Assembly: GCF_002022685.1 (NCBI RefSeq)
Contig: NZ_CP019789.1
Coordinates: 682,001 to 746,000 of the forward strand
From: Bartonella schoenbuchensis R1
GTDB taxonomy: Bacteria; Pseudomonadota; Alphaproteobacteria; Rhizobiales; Rhizobiaceae
Reading direction: 5' to 3'
DNA length: 64,000 bases
Made by a program: the position numbers and the translations under genes. Numbering within the stretch: position 1 is the first letter of the stretch; each line of letters opens with the position of its first letter. The notes below the pieces were generated by a model. The model had not been told where the DNA came from, did no database searches, and saw nothing but the letters and a program-made list of their open reading frames with translations. Of this stretch, positions 50,044-58,009 are shown piece by piece.

Positions 50044-50610
50044 TTATGGCTCCATCATATCGTATACTCTTTGAATATCTGTACAAAATTGTGGAACCTT
50101 TTTAATAATTTCACTATAAGCAGGTGTAGTAATTGCTACATCTATTGTAGACACTAGATCTGCCATTTGCGTTTCTGGGGTCATACCATCAGGAGAAGTA
50201 AGAAATTTTTCTGCATACTTAAACATTGGATCTTTAAAATTTTGTGCCGAAATAAAAGCATTTTCTTTCCAATTATAGTCATAGCGTAGTGTACGTATAT
50301 ATGCTGGCAAGTTTGTCCATGACATTTCTTTATTATAATCACCCTGTAATAAATTTGCATAACGCCCACACAGAGTAATAAGTATGTGACGATGTCGTAC
50401 TAAATGAAATCTTGAAAAGAAGTTATTATAACCACGAGAGTATATATATGCTGATGCTTTTTGCATTTTTTCGTAGTGTTCTAAATTTTTGTATTTTTTA
50501 CTCACATATTTGTCATAAAGCGCATTATACTGATCTAAATCATTTACATTGGTACATCCAAATATCACTAAGGCGGGTAATAAAACTATAAATTTGACGA
50601 TACGTATCAT
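50044..50610 (-). CDS. orphan lipoprotein of unknown function
   Basis: A 188-residue protein with a signal peptide ending in lipobox VIFGC, so probably a lipoprotein. The mature part is rich in Tyr, Asn and aromatic residues (ASAYIYSRGYNNFFSRF) with no motif I recognise. ATG follows GGTGGGGAGAATATC, a good ribosome site. It lies among phage relics; accessory or surface role is possible but unproven. Confidence 0.65.
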   Translation of the reverse strand: MIRIVKFIVLLPALVIFGCTNVNDLDQYNALYDKYVSKKYKNLEHYEKMQKASAYIYSRGYNNFFSRFHLVRHRHILITLCGRYANLLQGDYNKEMSWTNLPAYIRTLRYDYNWKENAFISAQNFKDPMFKYAEKFLTSPDGMTPETQMADLVSTIDVAITTPAYSEIIKKVPQFCTDIQRVYDMMEP

Positions 50611-50841
50611 GATATTCTCCCCACCTTTTGGTTAATCAGTAATTTTTTACTACCGTATAATCGATTCGTTGAAAGGGAGCAATTTACACTAATTTAGATT
50701 GATTGAGATAAAAGTATACTAGATCGTGATTTTTTAGTTGACAGGGGTAAAAGAATACAGTATTTAATGACATTACGATACGAGTTTTATTGTGCCAAAA
50801 ATTACAGTAACAATACTATTTTTATTTTTTACTATATTGCT

Positions 50842-50870
50842 AGAAGCCCTGCAAATGCGGGGTTCTTTGT
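50842..50870 (+). terminator. Rho-independent terminator
   Basis: CCCTGC (50847-50852) pairs with GCGGGG (50857-50862) around AAAT, with outer AGAA/TTCT. It is followed by TTGTT. Typical of phage-gene terminators; the gene it served is not evident. Confidence 0.65.
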
Positions 50871-50914
50871 TAAAAATATCAAGTTTATTCGTTTTTATTG
50901 ATTGACGATTTATT

Positions 50915-50950
50915 GACCTTCTCTTTGTTCTCGAGAGTGAGGTCTTTTTT
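50915..50950 (+). terminator. Rho-independent terminator
   Basis: GACCT (50915-50919) pairs with AGGTC (50940-50944), with an inner CTCT/AGAG pairing, followed by six T. It lies just upstream of the ssb relic. Confidence 0.6.
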
Positions 50951-50979
50951 ATATCTCAATCATTCAAAAGGAATAATCT

Positions 50980-51327
50980 ATGGCATCTAGAGTAGAAAGG
51001 GTGAACTTTTGTATAACCACTTTCAAAGATATATAGGTCAAAGAATAAAGAATAGAGAAAACAGAATGACATTCTGTCGTAATTTTTCTACATTTTTCAA
51101 AGATTGTGCCGCAATATCTCAACAAAGGCTCCAGAGTTTACTGTATTAAAGATCAATTACAAACGCACGAATGGCAAGGTAAAAATGGACAAGAACGTTA
51201 CATAACGGGAATTGTCTTGCCGCCATATAAGGGTAAATTAAAGCTACTGTGCAGAGAAAATGATGATGATTTTTGTCAAGAGAAGGCTTTACTCTATGAC
51301 AAAAGCTCAATTTGTAGCATGGATTGA
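50980..51327 (+). pseudogene. relic of single-stranded DNA-binding protein gene
   Basis: ATG at 50980 reads MASRVERVNF, like the start of SSB. After lost sequence the frame gives EKTE, a stop TGA where SSB has Trp (before HSVVIF), then YLNKGSRVYCIKDQLQTHEW and GQERYITGIVL, unmistakable OB-fold SSB features. The C-terminal tail with its acidic tip is absent. The gene is dead. Such genes occur on phages, so it may be from a second prophage. Confidence 0.75.
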
Positions 51328-51421
51328 GCAAAATTCTAAAAAGTTTGAATAAGTTATGAGCGGGCATGTAAAAGATATGCACCTTAGCTCACTAAAGATA
51401 ACCAGGTGATGTTGCTTGATT

Positions 51422-51447
51422 ATGCCGCACAAATGCGGCATTTTTTT
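51422..51447 (+). terminator. Rho-independent terminator
   Basis: Perfect 8-bp stem ATGCCGCA/TGCGGCAT (51422-51429, 51434-51441) around CAAA, followed by T7. It separates the ssb relic from the capsid fragment. Confidence 0.85.
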
Positions 51448-51476
51448 AAACAAAACAAAGAAAGGTATTTTTAAAA

Positions 51477-51658
51477 ATGGCTACAACACAAATAGATATC
51501 AATGACCCATTAGCAATTAGCGTTTTTGCTAAGGAGCTCAATACAGAAATTTTAAAAGCATTGCCCATTACACCACTTATGGGAAAGGTAAAAATAGCAT
51601 CATCCAAGTTGAGGATGAATCAGGAAAAACAGCGGGTGATTCAATCACAATGGATTAC
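51477..51658 (+). pseudogene. 5' fragment of a phage major capsid gene (N4-gp56-like)
   Basis: ATG with AAAGAAAGG upstream reads MATTQIDINDPLAISVFAKE then PLMGK. The frame needs one base, at A3 (51584-51586) or A5 (51590-51594), to go on to NSIIQVEDESGKTAGDSIT. This resembles the N-terminal region of N4-gp56-family capsid proteins (IIQ, GD-SIT). It stops being phage-like around 51655, where the sequence runs into the end of the oppositely oriented tail gene. Family call is moderate. Confidence 0.55.
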
Positions 51659-53278
51659 TTCATTCTCCCAATCAAGGGTGACAGGCTCATTTAAGGTAGC
51701 GTAGTAAAATGTAGGCTCAATGGCAAGGCGTAATAAACCATGACCTATTGCACCCGTTTGTTCTATTCCTTCATCGCGAAGGCTATCATCAAGAAAAGGA
51801 TCAGCAATCATCCCTTTTTTGGAGACAGGTTCTTTTGAATCAACATTACTCTTAATCTTTTCAAGCTGTAACAACCGATCAAGATCAAGAACACGGTTAA
51901 AATAGCGCCACATTTCAGCATAAGGGGCAACACGCGTGCCATTATTATCGACATGTGGATAATCAAGCCAATTGTTTGTGATCGTTGCAAGCGATAAGAT
52001 ATCATCAGGAACACTAGGTGCTATGGGATTGTCTGCTGAAATCCCCTGAATATAAACTACATTTCCTTGAGCATTTAAGCCTATGCGGTCAATACGAGGC
52101 AGTTTGTAGGTGTAACTGACAATAATATCTCCACCTTCAGCACCATCTAAGACAGTAATTTCTCGTGCTGTAATCTTATCAGCATTCACCTTTGCACGAT
52201 AATGATAGGTGACTTCATAAGTGCTACCTGGTTTAGGTTCATCACCGGATAAAGACCAGTCAATCGTATCACCCGTCTTTTTAAAGTCTACGCCTTCTTT
52301 AAATTCCTTTTTATCCTGAGTCACCTTAACAAAACTCACAATACTTTTATCGGGAACACCATCACGCCCTGATGCTACTGCACCACGTGTGACATTAGTG
52401 GTCTTTTCTTTTGTGAGTAAAATAGAGTGAACAGTTGCGATGGGAAAATAATAAGTTTCAAACGTAAAGCTTGCCTTCTCCGATTTAGTTGCCTTGGCTT
52501 TCTTGGATGTAAAGAGATGTGTTTCACTTGGCACTATACCTTCACAGTAGTCTTCTGGCTCTTCATGCCTTAAAGCAGCAAGGCGTTTATGTTTAAAGCC
52601 ATTAATATTGGCTTCACCTTCTTCTATACTAAATATTTGTTTGCCGTCATTTTGTCCTAAGGCTGTCACCCGACAACCATTGACAATATAATGCCCATGA
52701 GCACGGTCATAAGTTGCAATAGCTTGCAAAGCAGGTTCTAACAATGAAGGGGGCTTTTGATCAATCAAAGTACCATCTTGTAAGATATAGACAGGGAAGA
52801 AAACACCTTCTTGTTCGTCATTTTCCAAAGCCCATACAAGCTTTGCTGTTTCCCTTGCTGCTCCTGGTTCACCTTCTGCCAATGTGCCTGGAATTTGACC
52901 TAATAATTGTGGATCATCTTCATGCGTTATCCATTGTTTTTGAAGCTTTACACCAATCTCCACACGTCCAAGCATGGGAATATTGTTTAAAATGGCTTCT
53001 GATACAGGGAAGATATCACCTGCAATAAAGATCTTTCCCTCTGTCAAAGTAACTTTTTTGTTTTCTTGATCAACAAAAGCATCTGCACGCTCAATACGGT
53101 CACCTTCTTTGGCCACAAGTCTTCCTAAACGGTCATGACGGCCGCGAATAATGGTTTGAACTTCATTGAGTTCTGCACTTTGAATAAAAGGGCGCTCTCC
53201 ATAGAATACAACACTTTGTTGCTCGTCTTTACCTACAGATCGGTCAATTGCAAACGGTAAACCGCTTTCATGCTCCAT
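51641..53278 (-). CDS. phage tail protein with DUF4815-type domain, probably truncated
   Basis: 545-residue tail-fibre-like protein beginning MEHESGLPFAIDRSV, with SAELNEVQTIIRGRHDR near residue 40 and mixed beta sequence beyond. It occupies the place of the fibre/collar gene after gpI. Relatives recalled are longer, and here the frame ends at NEPVTLDWENEVIHCD where the capsid fragment of the other strand begins, so the C-terminus is probably lost to a recombination junction. Otherwise intact. Confidence 0.75.
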   Translation of the reverse strand: MEHESGLPFAIDRSVGKDEQQSVVFYGERPFIQSAELNEVQTIIRGRHDRLGRLVAKEGDRIERADAFVDQENKKVTLTEGKIFIAGDIFPVSEAILNNIPMLGRVEIGVKLQKQWITHEDDPQLLGQIPGTLAEGEPGAARETAKLVWALENDEQEGVFFPVYILQDGTLIDQKPPSLLEPALQAIATYDRAHGHYIVNGCRVTALGQNDGKQIFSIEEGEANINGFKHKRLAALRHEEPEDYCEGIVPSETHLFTSKKAKATKSEKASFTFETYYFPIATVHSILLTKEKTTNVTRGAVASGRDGVPDKSIVSFVKVTQDKKEFKEGVDFKKTGDTIDWSLSGDEPKPGSTYEVTYHYRAKVNADKITAREITVLDGAEGGDIIVSYTYKLPRIDRIGLNAQGNVVYIQGISADNPIAPSVPDDILSLATITNNWLDYPHVDNNGTRVAPYAEMWRYFNRVLDLDRLLQLEKIKSNVDSKEPVSKKGMIADPFLDDSLRDEGIEQTGAIGHGLLRLAIEPTFYYATLNEPVTLDWENEVIHCD

Positions 53279-53279
53279 A

Positions 53280-53606
53280 TTAAAACCTCAATAAAATTTT
53301 GAATTGTTCACGAATATCTTTACGTAAAGATAGAGAAATAGGGGTTTTAAGAATCTCCACGCCACCGATAAGCTCATCAGGTTTTAACCACAGTTTGCCA
53401 GGCGAAATGTGTTTTGCAGGGGTCGCATGAACAAAAATAGAGACAGATGCTGCTTGTTTATTATCAACATCATGAAATTGCGTTCGTGCAGCAAGCAAAA
53501 CTTTTGTACCCTTTATAAATGGTGTAAAGTGATGACCTGAATGACTGTAAACTCCATCTGAAACTCTTGTCACTTGCTGGACAATGTTACATCTTCGATA
53601 ACCCAA
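53280..53606 (-). CDS. small phage tail accessory protein
   Basis: 108 residues as the longest frame, or about 97 from a GTG reading VTRVSDGVYSHSG. It overlaps the end of gpI by 20 bases in another frame, and the GGG run at the overlap may hide an indel that would fuse it to gpI (LIG-YRRC). The sequence FTPFIKGTKVLLAARTQF and the basic C-terminus IREQFKILLRF give no known family. Directly precedes the DUF4815 gene. Confidence 0.6.
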   Translation of the reverse strand: MGYRRCNIVQQVTRVSDGVYSHSGHHFTPFIKGTKVLLAARTQFHDVDNKQAASVSIFVHATPAKHISPGKLWLKPDELIGGVEILKTPISLSLRKDIREQFKILLRF

Positions 53607-54495
53607 TCAGCTTATCATCGTTATCTCTTAAAGCCAGATAAAGGGTGCGACCTTTAAACCAATCCGCCATCAATATATCGCGCCCATTTTTTTGATCTGA
53701 TACCCAAGGAACATTTGCTTCATTCCATGGATAATCTAAACTTTTCCAGCTGAACTCATCATCCTCATCATCAACAAAATTCAATAGGTTATGTTCGCTT
53801 TTTTGTGCTGAACCCCAAGGGAAATTGGCTCTATCCCATGAGTAATCCAAACCTTCCCAAACGAGCTCTTCTTGATCATCAATCCAATTGCCAATGAGCT
53901 TTCCGTCTTCTTCAGTTAAAGTAAGGCTTATTTCTGTAGAACGCCCAAAGGAAAATACTGTGCCACCTTCTGTCGCGCACGCACCACTTTGAGAGTCAAA
54001 TATGCTGTCATCTAAGCGAGATATATTCCCCTCTACAATGGGGGCGTCATAACCATGAACACCACGCCAGAAATCAGAGCGTAAACATTCAGAAAGCTTG
54101 ACAATCCCTTCAATGGCTTTAATTTTGTCTGTATCGGGCAATTGATCAAAATAAAGCTGAAATGAATTCCACCATTTTCGCTCTGGCCATGCCTCTACGA
54201 AATGTGCACTAAGGTCTAACCATTCAAGCCCTTTATCAATAGCTGCTAAAGATCCACGTACCCGCTGCCACCCAGGTCCCGTTTCAAGCAAAACATAGAA
54301 GTCTGGAACATAAGATGTCAGTTCTCCAAGCCCATATTCTTCAACCAACCATGGCAAGAAGCTTGGGTCTATGATATCAAGCTTTGCACGAGAGATAAAA
54401 TTGATTGAATCTTCAATACTTTTATGAAAGTCACAAGCATCGGCAAGGCGCTTTTCAAATTTTGTTGTGTTTGTTGGAAGTAAGCACCCAAGCAT
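53587..54495 (-). CDS. phage tail protein I (P2 gpI-like), with internal repeat
   Basis: Baseplate wedge protein at the place of P2 gpI, between gpJ and the fibre gene. The 302-residue protein has LPTNTTKFEKRLADACDF and FLPWLVEEYGLGELT at its start, gpI features. In the C-terminal part, VWEGLDYSWDRANFPWGSAQ (about 212-231) is echoed by SWKSLDYPWNEANVPWVSDQ (about 249-268), and DGKLIG by DDKLIG, an internal tandem duplication not usual for P2 gpI. Confidence 0.82.
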   Translation of the reverse strand: MLGCLLPTNTTKFEKRLADACDFHKSIEDSINFISRAKLDIIDPSFLPWLVEEYGLGELTSYVPDFYVLLETGPGWQRVRGSLAAIDKGLEWLDLSAHFVEAWPERKWWNSFQLYFDQLPDTDKIKAIEGIVKLSECLRSDFWRGVHGYDAPIVEGNISRLDDSIFDSQSGACATEGGTVFSFGRSTEISLTLTEEDGKLIGNWIDDQEELVWEGLDYSWDRANFPWGSAQKSEHNLLNFVDDEDDEFSWKSLDYPWNEANVPWVSDQKNGRDILMADWFKGRTLYLALRDNDDKLIGLSKM

Positions 54496-54497
54496 TA

Positions 54498-55322
54498 CTA
54501 TAGACGACCTTTGAAGTTGAGTGTTACTTTACCAATGGCTAAAACCTCTTCACTGGAGACGGCAGTATCATGCGTAGGGGTAACAGCAATGACTTTCTGC
54601 ACACCAGGGATCATCAGTTTTGAAATCCACCATGATGAACTCAATTCACGACCAAGGGCTTGCTCTTTCTTCCAAGCTGCCCGTAAATTTGCCTCCATTT
54701 GTGTTAAGATCTCTAAAGAAATTTCAGGTAAAAGCCAAACATCTGCTTCTAAATCTAAAACTGTTGTTACTGCAGCGTGAACTTCAATTGTATCATTCGT
54801 CATAATCACGCTTTTATCCGTCAGCACTTCTTTGACTCTTTGTAATAAATCCTCACTGGCTGTTCCTTGTTCATTCTTGCCAAAAATAGCCACGTGAATA
54901 GTAGGATTTCTCCCTTTTCGATAAATGATCGCATCCTTCACACGGTTATCTGCTGATAAGGCGAAATATCTGTAATAAGGCTCTGTTCCACCCCCTTTAC
55001 CAGCCCGTACACGAAGCTTAATGCGTTCACGATAACTGTCATCACTTTCACCCTCCAAGCGTTCAACACCATGCCATTGCCCTAAAGCATCAAGAGCTTC
55101 CCCCTTGGCAAAGTCAAGAACGGTATTACGTGCAGCCTCATTAATACGCTGCCTTAATAAAAACTCCCTATAACTTGCAACCTCAATGATTTTAACTGCT
55201 GGATCACTTTCCAAAGGTGTGTAATTAGGCAAAAGCTGTTTTAAACTCTCAAGAGAGGCAGCACGTATTTCTTCAATAGAAAGCTCTGGAATGATTTCTG
55301 GTTTTATGAAATCCTCATTCAT
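54498..55322 (-). CDS. baseplate assembly protein J
   Basis: P2 gpJ-family baseplate wedge protein, 274 residues. Contains the family opening EEIRAASLESLKQLLP, RQRINEAARNTVLDFAKG and a central AGKGGGTEPYYRYF (ALSADNRVKDA). Start overlaps the stop of gpW by four bases, and gpI follows two bases after its stop: a tight leftward operon. Confidence 0.9.
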   Translation of the reverse strand: MNEDFIKPEIIPELSIEEIRAASLESLKQLLPNYTPLESDPAVKIIEVASYREFLLRQRINEAARNTVLDFAKGEALDALGQWHGVERLEGESDDSYRERIKLRVRAGKGGGTEPYYRYFALSADNRVKDAIIYRKGRNPTIHVAIFGKNEQGTASEDLLQRVKEVLTDKSVIMTNDTIEVHAAVTTVLDLEADVWLLPEISLEILTQMEANLRAAWKKEQALGRELSSSWWISKLMIPGVQKVIAVTPTHDTAVSSEEVLAIGKVTLNFKGRL

Positions 55323-55660
55323 CCTATCTGTAATCCTTCCATAGTTATTGGCTTTCCTGAAGGGACGTAAATTCCTTCAAAAGATATGGAAATTTTTCCC
55401 TCTTCAACAGAAGTTAAATTCACTTGTTTAAGCTTAAAACGAGGCTCCCATCTATCTAAAGCCTCTGCAACGGCTGCATAAATGGCCACCTTAAAGGTTT
55501 CATTGACCGGATCATCAATCAGATCAAGAACACGTGATCCGTAATCACGACGCATAACCCGTGTACCTATCCGCGTCATTAAAATATCCATGATGGACTG
55601 ACGCAAGTGGTCAAGCCCGATCATGGATTTGCCTGTTTCACAATTCATTCCTATACTCAA
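55319..55660 (-). CDS. baseplate assembly protein W
   Basis: P2 gpW/T4 gp25-like wedge protein, 113 residues. The TTG start at 55660 gives MSIGMNCETGKSM, matching the family N-terminus better than internal ATGs; HLRQSIMDILMTRIGTRVMRRDYGS is the signature. Overlaps gpV and gpJ at both ends. Confidence 0.9.
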   Translation of the reverse strand: MSIGMNCETGKSMIGLDHLRQSIMDILMTRIGTRVMRRDYGSRVLDLIDDPVNETFKVAIYAAVAEALDRWEPRFKLKQVNLTSVEEGKISISFEGIYVPSGKPITMEGLQIG

Positions 55661-56442
55661 ATGGGGCCTCCCGTCATAGCACCACCAGGTGTAACACCAG
55701 GGTGTTTATGGCCGCTTCCGACGTTAACGCTATTATGTTTTAACCCACTTGACTTAACAGACACCTCACCACCCGCTTTGAGAGAGGTGCCACTACTTGA
55801 TTTAAGGGACATATGGCTGCCTGACTCAAGGGATGCACTACCACTTGATTTGAGTGACATATCATTGCCTGACTCAAGAGAAACTCCATCACTTGACTTG
55901 ATAGAAACATCTCCTTGTGCCTCTAGTGTCATGTTTCCATCTGCCTTTAAAGTCATATCACTTTCTGAAATAATCTTTATACCATCCGGAGCGGTGATTT
56001 CTAATTCACCCCCTTCACCTTTCATGGAAACGCCATCGGATATCGTTAAAATGAATTTTCCTTCTGACTTAATCGTCAATGAATAAGTGCTTGTCTCATC
56101 ATCATATTCAATCGTTGTGCCATCAGGGTATATGGTTGTATGGATATTGCCCTTATCAGCTGCTTGATTGGCATCTGTATGAATAGAGCCAATAATCATC
56201 CCTTGTGATAAATCACCTGATGTGGAAAGGACAATGACTTGCTCGCCCACATCACGCCCTTCATAGGAACGAGTTTTTCCTGCACGGGCCTGTGTATCTG
56301 GAATCCAATCACTTACAATATTACCACTTTGAACACGATAGCGTGCGTTTTTATGATCAACGTGGCTAATCTTGCCTACCATAACCATATTTGCCACACG
56401 CCTTTTTAAATCTGTAATTTCGCTATCACGCCGCTCTAACAT
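55657..56442 (-). CDS. baseplate spike protein V
   Basis: P2 gpV-type membrane-piercing spike, 261 residues. The N-terminal OB-fold region has YRVQSGNIVSDWIPDTQARAG and VGEQVIVLSTSG. Residues about 145-235 form short repeats of the kind SLKSSG/SLESG, expected of an intertwined beta-helix spike. The tip contains a HxH motif (GHKHPG), which binds iron in P2 gpV. Starts ATG just before the end of the tail-terminator gene. Confidence 0.9.
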   Translation of the reverse strand: MLERRDSEITDLKRRVANMVMVGKISHVDHKNARYRVQSGNIVSDWIPDTQARAGKTRSYEGRDVGEQVIVLSTSGDLSQGMIIGSIHTDANQAADKGNIHTTIYPDGTTIEYDDETSTYSLTIKSEGKFILTISDGVSMKGEGGELEITAPDGIKIISESDMTLKADGNMTLEAQGDVSIKSSDGVSLESGNDMSLKSSGSASLESGSHMSLKSSSGTSLKAGGEVSVKSSGLKHNSVNVGSGHKHPGVTPGGAMTGGPI

Positions 56443-56957
56443 GGGGAATTTCCAGTGGTTTGATATTGATCCTTATTGTTAAGACCTGTATCGGGATCAA
56501 AGCCTACACAAGGCTCAAAAAAGGCAGCATCTTCTTCTTCAGAAGGGATATTGGTTACATAAGTGACTTCAAAGGTTAAAATAGAACCATGCAATGCTAA
56601 GGAGCCATTATCACCAAAGGCCATGGCAATGTTTTGTAAGCGACAGTTTTCAACTGTGTTGTTAAGACTAGGATTGCTATGGAAAATCGCTTCAATTTCC
56701 CAAGCTAATTGATCAACAAAACGTGCTCCATTTTCTCTTGTGTCATAGCATTCAACATCAACCGTTAAAATACGTCGTCTTGCCCCATAATCGTGCCCAT
56801 CTTCTATTGTTTCGCTTTGGGTTGATACATTAACAAATGGGTGATCTCCAGTAGAGAAATTAAAGTCTCGCATATTGTAAACTTCATCACCAGCCGATGT
56901 CTTGCCAGCTTTAATCAACTCAACAAACGTTTCTCTTATCGTCTCTCGTGGATGCAT
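56436..56957 (-). CDS. probable phage tail terminator/completion protein
   Basis: About 173 residues from MHPRETIRETFVEL, which has AGGA eight bases upstream; a longer frame begins at 57017. HDYGARRRILTVDVECYD and the position between connector and gpV suggest a lambda gpU-like tail terminator. The last part is acidic and unassigned. Function by position and weak resemblance. Confidence 0.6.
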   Translation of the reverse strand: MHPRETIRETFVELIKAGKTSAGDEVYNMRDFNFSTGDHPFVNVSTQSETIEDGHDYGARRRILTVDVECYDTRENGARFVDQLAWEIEAIFHSNPSLNNTVENCRLQNIAMAFGDNGSLALHGSILTFEVTYVTNIPSEEEDAAFFEPCVGFDPDTGLNNKDQYQTTGNSPC

Positions 56958-57042
56958 CTTAAATCCTGTTATATTGTCTAATAGGTAAAAGTACTTTCTG
57001 TTAAAATAACAAGACAACGCTGTGTTTGAAATTAAATATCAA

Positions 57043-57073
57043 TTGTATTATATTGTATTACAGTGCAATACAA
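57043..57073 (+). promoter_or_regulatory. candidate toxin-antitoxin operator
   Basis: TTGTATTA occurs at 57043-57050 and 57053-57060, the latter forming an inverted repeat with AATACAA at 57067-57073. It lies just before the antitoxin ribosome site. RelB/DinJ-type antitoxins repress their own promoter by binding such palindromes; function here is inferred. Confidence 0.55.
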
Positions 57074-57093
57074 ATGAGTTAGGAGAGACTGTT

Positions 57094-57357
57094 ATGGTTA
57101 CTAGTCGTATGGTTCAAGCACGTGTCCCAGAAGATATTCAGAATGTAGCTAGTCAGGTCATTCAGGCCTCTGGTTTGTCAGTGAGTGATGTAGTTAGAGT
57201 ATTGATGACCCGTATCGCGCAAGATAAAGCTATTCCATCAGTGTTGTTTCAACCTAATGCAGAAACATTGGAAGCCTTTGCTGAACTCGAAACAGGTGGT
57301 TTAAAAAAGTTTAATTCAGTAGACGAATTATTTGATGATTTGTATGCGGACGATTGA
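57094..57357 (+). CDS. RelB/DinJ-type antitoxin
   Basis: 87-residue antitoxin from the ATG preceded by AGGAGA; a longer frame upstream would include the operator. N-terminal ribbon-helix-helix (SRMVQARVPEDIQNVASQVI and GLSVSDVVRVLMTRIA), C-terminal toxin-binding tail FNSVDELFDDLYAD. Overlaps the toxin start by 14 bases. Encoded against the phage genes on both sides, as an inserted cassette. Confidence 0.9.
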   Translation: MVTSRMVQARVPEDIQNVASQVIQASGLSVSDVVRVLMTRIAQDKAIPSVLFQPNAETLEAFAELETGGLKKFNSVDELFDDLYADD

Positions 57358-57625
57358 GCGTACTACTATTTTCAAACGTGATTTCAAACGTGAAATGAAA
57401 GGAAGGTATCGCCACCTTTTAGAGAGTGATTTGCGCAAAATTATTGAAGCATTAGCCAATGACCAACCGTTAGAACCGCGGCATCATGATCATGCATTAA
57501 CCGGAAATTGGAGTGATTACCGAGACTGTCATATTCGACCTGATTTGGTATTGATTTATCGTTTAATCAGTCAGGATAGATTGGTTTTGGTACGTCTTGG
57601 TTCTCATTCTGAACTTGATTTATGA
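57344..57625 (+). CDS. YafQ-type mRNA endonuclease toxin
   Basis: 93-residue RelE-superfamily toxin from MRTIERTTIF. Residues matching YafQ catalytic positions are His50, His63, Asp67 and His88 (HDH, DCHIRPD, LGSHSE). YafQ cleaves mRNA on the ribosome; DinJ neutralises it. The operon is complete and intact, so it is likely functional. Confidence 0.9.
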   Translation: MRTIERTTIFKRDFKREMKGRYRHLLESDLRKIIEALANDQPLEPRHHDHALTGNWSDYRDCHIRPDLVLIYRLISQDRLVLVRLGSHSELDL

Positions 57626-57664
57626 TTGAAGAATCGATCTCCTTTTTGTTTTAAATAATAATTT

Positions 57665-58008
57665 TTACTTTACATCAGACACAGCGTCCTCACGAAGGAT
57701 AAGCTTATACATATTTGATTCCGAAGCTTGTACATTTGCGACAGAAAAATTCTCTTGAGAAGCAAGAAGAACAATACGATCTCCTAGTTCAGGAAGCACG
57801 CCTCCAATATCATTGATGCAAACATCAAGTTCTTTTCTTGGGATTGTTGTTTTTACTCTTCCCCAGCTTCTGGCTCTGCATGCTTAATGCTATAAATCGC
57901 TATGATATGAAAAGATTGCCCTGTTTTCTTTCGTGTATAGATAACGGGCTGCCCAAAAGTGTCGCGTACATCTTCAATCATTTGACTGAGCAGCCCATAC
58001 CATTGCAT
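57665..58008 (-). CDS. phage head-tail connector-type protein, frame interrupted
   Basis: Hidden from simple frame searches. From ATG 58008, one base beyond the capsid stop, the frame reads MQWYGLLSQMIEDVRDTFGQ to HAEPEAG, then breaks at a G4 run (57861-57864 on the complement). Five G give GGRVKTTIPRKELDV and continue to LREDAVSDVK, 114 residues. The place after capsid E matches lambda FII/head-tail joining proteins. The function is by position; the family is not certain. Confidence 0.7.
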
Positions 58009-58009
58009 T

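Noticed and set aside
53280-54495. Fusion of gpI with the small downstream tail protein
   Set aside because: A one-base change in GGG could fuse them or give gpI another ending; both outcomes read plausibly, so I kept two genes.
55607-56086. 159-residue plus-strand ORF rich in repeats
   Set aside because: Antisense shadow of the repetitive gpV spike gene; no ribosome site or family.
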